DNA of 60,051 nt from positions 1 through 60,051 of the forward strand of contig BQIW01000017.1 in NCBI GenBank assembly GCA_021604105.1, given 5' to 3'. The stretch comes from Nitrospirales bacterium. Lineage in GTDB: Bacteria; Nitrospirota; Nitrospiria; Nitrospirales; UBA8639. Below the pieces are notes generated by a model. It was not told where the DNA came from, made no database searches, and saw only the letters and a program-made list of their open reading frames with translations. A program made the translations under genes and the position numbers. Shown here one piece after another: positions 54,133-60,051 of this stretch. Each line of letters begins with the position of its first letter. The first letter of the stretch is position 1.

Positions 54133-54983
54133 CCTGGCGCGAATTTCAACGCCTCCAAATTGTCAGCCGGGTCAATGCCCGGTTTGTGAGTTATGTAGAG
54201 GCGGGAGAAGGTCCCCCTGTCATTCTGATTCATGGGATTCCGGTCTGGGGTTACCTGTGGCACGGTATCTATTCTGAGTTGGCGCGAACCCGTCGCGTCC
54301 TGATTCCCGATTTACTCGGATTTGGTTTTAGTGATAAGGCGGATGGTTTTGACCGATCCATTGCCTGCCAGGCACACATGATCACCGCCTGGATGACACA
54401 ATTAGGGATTCCTCGGGCCACAATCATCGGACATGATATCGGTGGCGGGGTGGCGTTGAGGATCGCAACCCTGTTTCCCGCACGAGTCGAAGCGCTGATC
54501 GTCATGAACACCGTCTGTTATGACTCCTGGCCGATTGAATTGATGCTCCAGTTCGGACACCCTGAAGCGCATCGGAAAATATCGGCCTCACTTGCCGTGC
54601 GATTGCTTCGACAAGCCTTAAAACGCGGATTTTCGTCATCCCGGAACCGGAACATAATGGAGGGGTTGTTGGCACCCTACACCACTGAAACAGGGAAATT
54701 ATCCCTCATACGAAATGCTGCTGCACTGAATACCAATCTGACGACGGAGATTACTCATCTCCTGTCCGGTATCAAAATTCCCACACTTGTCCTCTGGGGT
54801 GTGAAGGATCGATTTCAGCCGATCCATTACGGGGAACGGCTGGTGAAAGATATCCACGAATCGAGATTGATTCGCGTGAAAGACGCAAGACACTTCCTGA
54901 TGTGGGATCAACCGGAAATCGTGACAAAGCATCTGCTGGACTTTTTCGACCGTACCGTGCCATCCCGGCCTTTAATGGTCTAG
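54129..54983 (+). CDS. Alpha/beta hydrolase with Asp nucleophile
   Basis: A 284-residue alpha/beta hydrolase. HGIPVWGYLW is the oxyanion loop, GHDIGGG holds the nucleophile Asp103, Asp227 (WGVKDRFQP) is a possible triad acid, and His255 (DARHFLMWDQP) is the catalytic base. An Asp nucleophile occurs in haloalkane dehalogenases, fluoroacetate dehalogenases and epoxide hydrolases. The start at 54129 overlaps the previous stop (ATGA), so it is translationally coupled with the DehI-like gene. This supports a shared substrate, perhaps a halogenated compound, but the activity is not established. Confidence 0.85.
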   Translation: MTWREFQRLQIVSRVNARFVSYVEAGEGPPVILIHGIPVWGYLWHGIYSELARTRRVLIPDLLGFGFSDKADGFDRSIACQAHMITAWMTQLGIPRATIIGHDIGGGVALRIATLFPARVEALIVMNTVCYDSWPIELMLQFGHPEAHRKISASLAVRLLRQALKRGFSSSRNRNIMEGLLAPYTTETGKLSLIRNAAALNTNLTTEITHLLSGIKIPTLVLWGVKDRFQPIHYGERLVKDIHESRLIRVKDARHFLMWDQPEIVTKHLLDFFDRTVPSRPLMV

Positions 54984-55300
54984 CTGCTCATCCGTGTTAC
55001 ATGAACGCCACGGCAATCTTACTGATGTATGTCCCCTTGACCAGGGGATAGCGAAAATATCGGAAATCAAGGGAGTGTTGAAAAATAATAATTTCCAAGG
55101 GCATATTGACCCACAGGCACATTGCATATTAGAGGCCTCGGGGCGGTTCAAAAAAGTTCGTCCAGCAAGGCCGCAGCCATTTTTGCGCGCAGAGCGTACT
55201 TTCAGTACGTGAGCACGGAAAAATGGCGAGAACGCCGCTGGCGGCTTTTTTCAACAGCCCCATCAACACGAACAGCGATTCTTCACCCTGCAGGCAGTGC
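54984..55300. other. Intergenic stretch containing repeat copy 3
   Basis: Aside from the repeat at 55071-55264 I see no gene. The open frame running from the repeat into the GH65 gene is not the true start. Confidence 0.5.
55071..55264 (+). repeat. Dispersed ~215-bp repeat, copy 3
   Basis: A slightly shortened copy: it starts GGGAGTGTTGAAAAATAATA, lacks about 25 bases in the middle, and ends with the GC-rich dyad and TTTTTTCAAC. It stands directly before the GH65 gene. Confidence 0.85.
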
Positions 55301-57602
55301 ATGAATGAATGGAAACTGACATTTGACCAGTGGGATATCAAAGACCAGAAAGCCCGTGAAGCCCTGTGCACAATGGGTAACGGATATCGGGCCACACGGG
55401 GAGCGTTTGAAGAGGCCACACACCATGACGATCATTATCCTGGAACCTATATCGCCGGGGCCTATGATCAATGCGAAAGAATAATCGCGGGAGAAACAGT
55501 CTCTCATGAAACAATCGTGAACTGGCCAAATTGGTTGTACCTGACATTTGCCATGGAAAATGGCCAATGGTTTTCGATGGAACAGGTTCAGGTGAACACC
55601 TATCGCCAGGAATTGGACCTGCAACGGGGCGTGCTCAGCCGGTACATACACTTTACGGAACCTCAAGGCCGCGAAACCATTCTCCACGCAATCCGGCTGG
55701 TACACATGAAGCATCCCCATCTTGCGACCCTGCAATGGACCTTGACTCCTCTGAACTGGTCAGGTCGATTGCATGTACGATCTGCTTTGGATTCCGGGAT
55801 CAACAACGAAAATGTTGATCGGTACCGTGAGATGAACACCAAACATTATCGACTGCTCGACTCGGGGTTCCATAAGGAGGGATGGCTCTACGTCGTTACG
55901 GAAACACTTCAATCTCACATTCGATTGGCCCAGGGGCTTCGAACGCACGTCACTGGCGGCCATCTCCTCCTTCAACAGAATCTTCAGGAAATGGATAGGC
56001 TCATCGAAGAATTCGTCCTAGATATTCAGAAGCAGACTCCTCTACAGATTGTCAAAACCGTGGCACTCTACCATTCACGGGATCGTGGCATTTCCGAGCC
56101 GCTTGAGGCCGTGCACCACAGCCTGGTTTCTTCCGGATCGTTCGGACAGTTGCTCCGCTCCCATCACAACGCATGGGAGCGGATCTGGGATATGACCGAT
56201 ATCCGGATTCAGAACCGTCCCGAAGATCAACTGATGCTCCGGCTCCATCTCTTTCATCTCTTGCAAACGGCTTCTCCCCATCTGACAGAACGTGATGCCA
56301 GTCTTCCGGCCCGTGGACTGACCGGTGAAATGTATCAAGGCCACATTTTCTGGGATGATGTGTTTGCCTTTCCCTTTCTGATTATGCGACTGCCGAAGGT
56401 TGCCCGCGCCATGCTTCTATATCGGTCACGACGGCAACAACAGGCCGGAGTTCAGGCACAGCAGCATAGGCATCAGGGAATCCGATTTCCCTGGAGAAGT
56501 GGGAGTGACGGCTCCGAGCAGACTCCCCGATTTCAATGGAATTCCTATTCAGGACATTGGATTGAGGACTACACGCATTTGCAATGTCATCAGAATGCCG
56601 CCATTGTCTATCAAATTTGGAAATACTATCAGGCAACAAGTGACCTGGAATTTCTTCAGTCCCACGGAGGTCGGCTCATACTCCAAATTGCCCGATTCTG
56701 GTCCAGTCTCGCCACATTCGATGAAAAATGCGGGCGATATCATATTCGCGGGGTCATGGGACCGGATCAATTTCATACCGGATATCCGGATAGCCCCACG
56801 CCCGGGCTACACGACAATGCGTATACCAGTATCATGGCTGTTTGGACCCTGCAATGCGCCCGGCATGCCCTCCAGACTCTCCCCGACTATTCGCGCCGAC
56901 AACTGATGGAAATCCTTTCGATTGATCACTCGGACCTGGAACACTGGGAGACCATCACCCGCCATATGTTCATCCCCTTTCATGAAGACGGTCTCATCAG
57001 CCAGTTCGCGGGTTATGAGAATCTTGAAGAATTGGATGTGCACGCGTATCGAGCCCGGTATGGAGATATCCGGCGATATCGATAAAATTCTCGAAGCCAA
57101 GGGAGACACGGTCAATCGATACAAGATTTCCAAACAGCCTGATGTCCTCATGTTGTGTTATCTCCTGACCGTCTATGAACTCGAATCGATTTTCTCGAAT
57201 TTAGGATATCCTTTTTCCCTAAACCTGCTCCAAAAGAACATCGCCTATTATCAACAGCGCACCACTCATGGTTCGACGCTCAGTCGGGTCGTGTTCGGCT
57301 GGATTCACGCACGCTCCAACCGAAGCGGCTCATGGACGTGTCTGGCTGAAGCCTTGGGACAGGATGTTCATGAAATCAAAGGAGGCTCGACGGGCGAAGG
57401 CGTCCATTTAGGAGCCATGGCAGGAACCATTGATCTCATGCAGCGTTGCTATGGTGGAATTGATTGTGACAATAATGTGTTAACGGTGAATCCTCGTCTT
57501 CCGGATACCCTTGATGGGTTAGCGATGAGGATTCAGTATCGACAGCATCAGATCAAGGTGCAGATTTCCCCAGAGAGCCTGAGCCTTGACGTCTCTGCAT
57601 GA
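55301..57602 (+). pseudogene. GH65-family glycoside phosphorylase/hydrolase, frameshifted
   Basis: The gene matches family GH65 (trehalose/kojibiose/maltose phosphorylase relatives) from its start (ALCTMGNGYRATRGAFEE) to its end (IKGGSTGEGVHLGAMAGTID). At about 57077 an extra base breaks the frame: YGDIRR is followed in another frame by IDKILEAKGD. In the conserved GPD(E)FH motif the catalytic Glu is replaced by Gln (CAA at 56768-56770). Both changes suggest the gene is decaying, although a sequence error could explain the frame change. Start at 55301 is chosen from family similarity. It is followed by a PfkB kinase gene, also frameshifted, so the pair may once have processed a disaccharide. 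Confidence 0.82.
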
Positions 57603-57679
57603 CCGAACTTTCCTCTCGTCATCAACGTGCGTGGAACACGCTATGTTTTTGGAACCCCTACACAACAGGATTTTCGCAT

Positions 57680-58623
57680 ATGAACCCTCGAATTCTCTCC
57701 CTCGGAAGCGTAAATGTCGATATTCAACTCCGTGCGGATCGGTGGCCGGAAGCAGGGGAAACACTGTTGGGACAGGATTTTTTATGGCAGGTGGAGGAAA
57801 GGCCGCCCATGTGGCATGGCTGGCCTGTCATCTGGGAATCAAGGCACAATTAATTGGCCATGTCGGCTCCGATTCCCTTCAGGAAATCGCCCTTCACCCA
57901 TTGCGGGCAATGGGTGTCGATGTATCCACCATCCGAAGCATCAAGAACCAAGCCACCGGTGTGTCAGTCATCATTGTTCCACCAAACGGACGAAAAGGGA
58001 TTATGTTGGCTCCGAATGCCAATGGCATCTGGTCCAAAGAGGATGAAGAATCAGTCAGATCCGCCATTCAAACGGCACCACCCGGATCTGTACTGTGTGT
58101 GGATCTTGAAGTCTCCCCTTGTATTGTCAAACAAGCAGTTCGACACTCTGAGGAATGTGGACTGCCCGTTGTCCTGGATCCTTCACCGTCTGAGAGTTTG
58201 GATGAGGAATTATTACAATCCGGCTGCTATTTGATCCCCAACCAATCGGAGGCTCAGCGATTGACGAACATCACCATTGAAAATGAAGACCAGGCTTTGG
58301 AGGCGGCTTCCAGACTTAGAAAACACGGAAATAAAGGAGTCTGCGTCAAATTGGGCACAGGGGGATGCGCACTAGTCACGCCAGACGTCCGTTTTGTCAT
58401 ATCCGCACCCGAGGTCAAAGCGGTGGACACCACCGGGGCGGGCGATGCCTTTGCGGCAGCATTCAGTGTGGCGATTCTTGAGCATCAATCTCCAGAGTAC
58501 GCCGCAGCCTTTGCGGGGGCTGCATCAACACACGCTGTTACCGGCTATGGCTCCCAATCTTCCTATCCCACCCGAGGCCAAATCGAGTCCCTCTTACAAA
58601 GGGTTGTCATGAAAGAAACTTAA
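57680..58623 (+). pseudogene. PfkB-family (ribokinase-like) sugar kinase, frameshifted
   Basis: The gene begins MNPRILSLGSVNVDIQLRAD at 57680, nine bases after an AGGA site, and continues through AGETLLGQDF. In the run of six T (57778-57783) one base is missing, and the frame shifts to MAGGGKAAHVAWLACHLG. The catalytic segment DTTGAGDAFAAAFS is intact near the end (about 58427-58470). The family transfers phosphate from ATP to sugars or nucleosides. The break is in a homopolymer, so it may be a sequence error. A start at 57599 overlapping the GH65 stop is also possible. Confidence 0.8.
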
Positions 58624-58677
58624 ACTCAGCCGAATGGAAATGTCTTCAGCACTCTGCTCATGATAAATCGACTGTTA

Positions 58678-59049
58678 TCATTCATCGGGTCCGTTTTTCT
58701 TTAGTTCCTCCGGAGTTATCTGTTCCAGTTTCTCTTCAGTCATGGGCTCTCGGGTGGAAGGATCCAATACCATTTCCGGATCCACCACCGGAGGAGTCAC
58801 CACTGCCTCGGGATCTGGCGGGATATCCGGCTCCACCACCATCTCCGCATCATTCGGGGGAATGGTCGGCTGTGATTTCCGGGGTTCCTTATTCTCTTCC
58901 GGCTGGTCCTGCCCGACTGCTTCGGCTGAAATTGTCGGTTTTTGGACACCTGCACCGGACACATCCCTAGGAAGATGAGAGGCATTCATCAAAAGAATGG
59001 TAATAATTCCCAATACTACGGGACCGATATCCATATGTTGTCGTTTCAT
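58678..59049 (-). CDS. Membrane-anchored Pro/Glu-rich hypothetical protein
   Basis: A 123-residue protein with a hydrophobic N-terminal segment (about 8-22) and a Pro/Glu/Asp-rich extension (TIPPNDAEMVVEPDIPP, VVDPEMVLDPSTREPMTEEK). It is likely periplasmic and disordered. AAAGGGGCG precedes the ATG. The recurrent motif lies 72 bases upstream on the same strand. No family is recognised. Confidence 0.65.
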   Translation of the reverse strand: MKRQHMDIGPVVLGIITILLMNASHLPRDVSGAGVQKPTISAEAVGQDQPEENKEPRKSQPTIPPNDAEMVVEPDIPPDPEAVVTPPVVDPEMVLDPSTREPMTEEKLEQITPEELKKNGPDE

Positions 59050-59120
59050 AATTTCGCCCCTTTCTTGTAAATTTTCCTTGTATCGTTCTCATTATTATCT
59101 TCCGGTTAAAGATCAAAAGC

Positions 59121-59138
59121 ATCTGATAAGAACCCTGG
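59121..59138 (-). promoter_or_regulatory. Recurrent motif site upstream of the gene at 58678
   Basis: The minus strand reads CCAGGGTTCTTATCAGAT: left half with one T to C change, right half TCAGA. It is paired with the plus-strand site at 59191. Confidence 0.55.
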
Positions 59139-59190
59139 AAAAGGTCTTTCATACAAGTCCGGCGGACTTAAGGGAAGAGAACCTCAGATG

Positions 59191-59208
59191 CAAGGGTTTT
59201 ATCCAGGA
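59191..59208 (+). promoter_or_regulatory. Recurrent motif site upstream of the gene at 59293
   Basis: The plus strand reads CAAGGGTTTTATCCAGGA: full left half, right half CCAGG. Distance to the ATG is 85 bases. Confidence 0.65.
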
Positions 59209-59292
59209 CCGGTTTTTTCCACTTTCCCTACAATCAGACATGAATTTTCAAGGGAAGAATAAAAGTAACTTTTCACTCTTAGGAACACATCC

Positions 59293-59553
59293 ATGAATCC
59301 ATTCCTCACCATCAAAGATATTTTCGGATTGGTATTGGCTTGTAGCCTGGCAGGAGGGGGGCTCATGTTTTTTAATGGTTTTGACGCGACAAGTCAGGCA
59401 AAAAAACCAGTAACGATTAATGAATTATTGAAAGATCAGAATCCAAGCCAAATATCGTATATATCCTTTCCAATTCCTGAGCATTACCAGAAACAATTGG
59501 AATCACACCAACAACACATTCCTTTTTCAGGAGAAAGGTATAACGCTCGTTAG
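59293..59553 (+). CDS. Small membrane-anchored hypothetical protein
   Basis: An 86-residue protein with one hydrophobic segment (about 10-28) and a polar tail rich in Gln, His and Pro. AGGAAC stands about eight bases before the ATG. I do not recognise it. Its promoter region carries the recurrent motif facing it. Confidence 0.6.
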   Translation: MNPFLTIKDIFGLVLACSLAGGGLMFFNGFDATSQAKKPVTINELLKDQNPSQISYISFPIPEHYQKQLESHQQHIPFSGERYNAR

Positions 59554-59790
59554 GTGTGAGGCCTGCCTGTATCGGTTCAATTTTATGGTCCATGGGGATT
59601 TTTCTCATTTGAGCCTAAAGCTGTTCCGGGATCTCTTGAATTCTGAATGACACACTGCAATATTTTGCAAAACCCCAGGAGATAACCACGATGCCATTTT
59701 TGGCTCGTGACCATATACACGTTTATAGATCAGAAAGTGGACTCATCCAATCACTCATCGTTTAACCACTCTCAAAAGAGGAAAGTAATC
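59554..59790. other. Intergenic stretch before the last PRC gene
   Basis: No certain gene. A 24-codon frame at 59691-59765 has AGGAG nine bases before its ATG and could be a leader peptide for the downstream PRC gene, but this is weak. Confidence 0.3.
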
Positions 59791-60051
59791 ATGATGAACA
59801 CAAGACGCAAAAATAGTGGCACGCTCGGAATGGCATTAGCCTTTGCTCTCATTGGAGGAGGCATGTCGTTAGCCCTTAGCGAGTCAGGCCAACCATCCAG
59901 GGAACTTCTTCTCAATGCCAATACGCTTATCGGGAATACGGTCATTGACAAGGCGGGCAAAGAACTCGGAACGGTCAAAGATTTACTGATTGATCAAACC
60001 ACAGGGCAAATATCCTACATAGTTCTCTCGTATGGAGGCACATTCGGCGGC
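59791..60051 (+). CDS. Secreted PRC-barrel protein (cut by window edge)
   Basis: The first 87 residues of a protein that continues beyond the window. Signal peptide (1 to about 30, MALAFALIGGGMSLALSES), then a PRC-barrel start: LIGNTVIDKAGKELGTVKDLLIDQTTGQISYIVLSYGG. AGAGG lies before the ATG at 59791. The barrel resembles the one at 48184, so they are paralogues. Confidence 0.8.
   Translation, partial: MMNTRRKNSGTLGMALAFALIGGGMSLALSESGQPSRELLLNANTLIGNTVIDKAGKELGTVKDLLIDQTTGQISYIVLSYGGTFGG

Noticed and set aside
59691-59765. 24-codon frame with AGGAG before its ATG
   Set aside because: Too short and without conservation evidence; could be a leader peptide but is not supported.
1-60051. CRISPR array, tRNA, rRNA, transposase or phage genes
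   Set aside because: I searched by eye for regular repeat-spacer patterns, cloverleaf-like sequences and transposase or integrase motifs and found none.

Overview
ORGANISM. The window looks like a chromosome segment from a Nitrospira-type bacterium (Nitrospirota) of roughly 50% G+C. This is inference. It rests on the mix of many BON and PRC-barrel envelope proteins, NarL-type histidine kinases with a shared HDYLAQ-like H-box, a di-haem peroxidase, an HpnR-type 3-methylhopanoid gene, and a dispersed intergenic repeat. There is no rRNA, tRNA, CRISPR array, transposase or phage gene. The segment is rich in stress and signalling genes and holds almost no core metabolism apart from glucose-6-phosphate dehydrogenase. 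LAYOUT. 0-3 kb: small secreted proteins and a metallothionein. 3.1-8.2 kb: a possible tetrapyrrole-sensing system, made of a CarH-like B12 protein with no DNA-binding domain, a histidine kinase with an IsdG/ABM-type N-terminus, a PepSY protein and two NarL-type regulators. 8.4-14.3 kb: superoxide dismutase, BON protein, di-haem peroxidase and small membrane proteins. 14.7-18.6 kb: a three-gene phosphorelay operon. 18.6-27.2 kb: secreted Lon-type (S16) peptidase, zinc-ribbon protein, CheB, a 1457-residue CheB-CheR-kinase-receiver protein and a STAS protein. 27.5-35 kb: a six-BON protein, a 1394-residue protein carrying two different kinase modules, a sigma-region-4-like protein and a lone receiver. 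35-44 kb: BON, DUF1328, proline-rich and PRC proteins, three membrane proteins (AI-2E family, MscS, MgtC) and zwf. 44-60 kb: M48 protease, cupin, frameshifted hpnR, PRC proteins, a persulfide-dioxygenase/rhodanese protein, a DehI plus Asp-hydrolase pair, frameshifted GH65 and PfkB sugar genes, and more small secreted proteins. HOW IT FITS TOGETHER. The main hidden signal is a 15-bp intergenic motif, RGGGTTTTNNCYAGT. It occurs at least 12 times, nearly always 64-110 bp upstream of a start codon and in the same orientation as the gene, including four intergenic regions with divergent pairs. It links superoxide dismutase, PRC proteins, cupin, sulfur-stress genes, DehI and several small secreted proteins into what looks like one stress regulon whose regulator is unknown. 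A second signal is a ~215-bp dispersed repeat (five copies, two of them partial or divergent) that ends in a GC-rich dyad and a T-run. A third is a concentration of single-base frameshifts in otherwise well-conserved genes between 44 and 58 kb.
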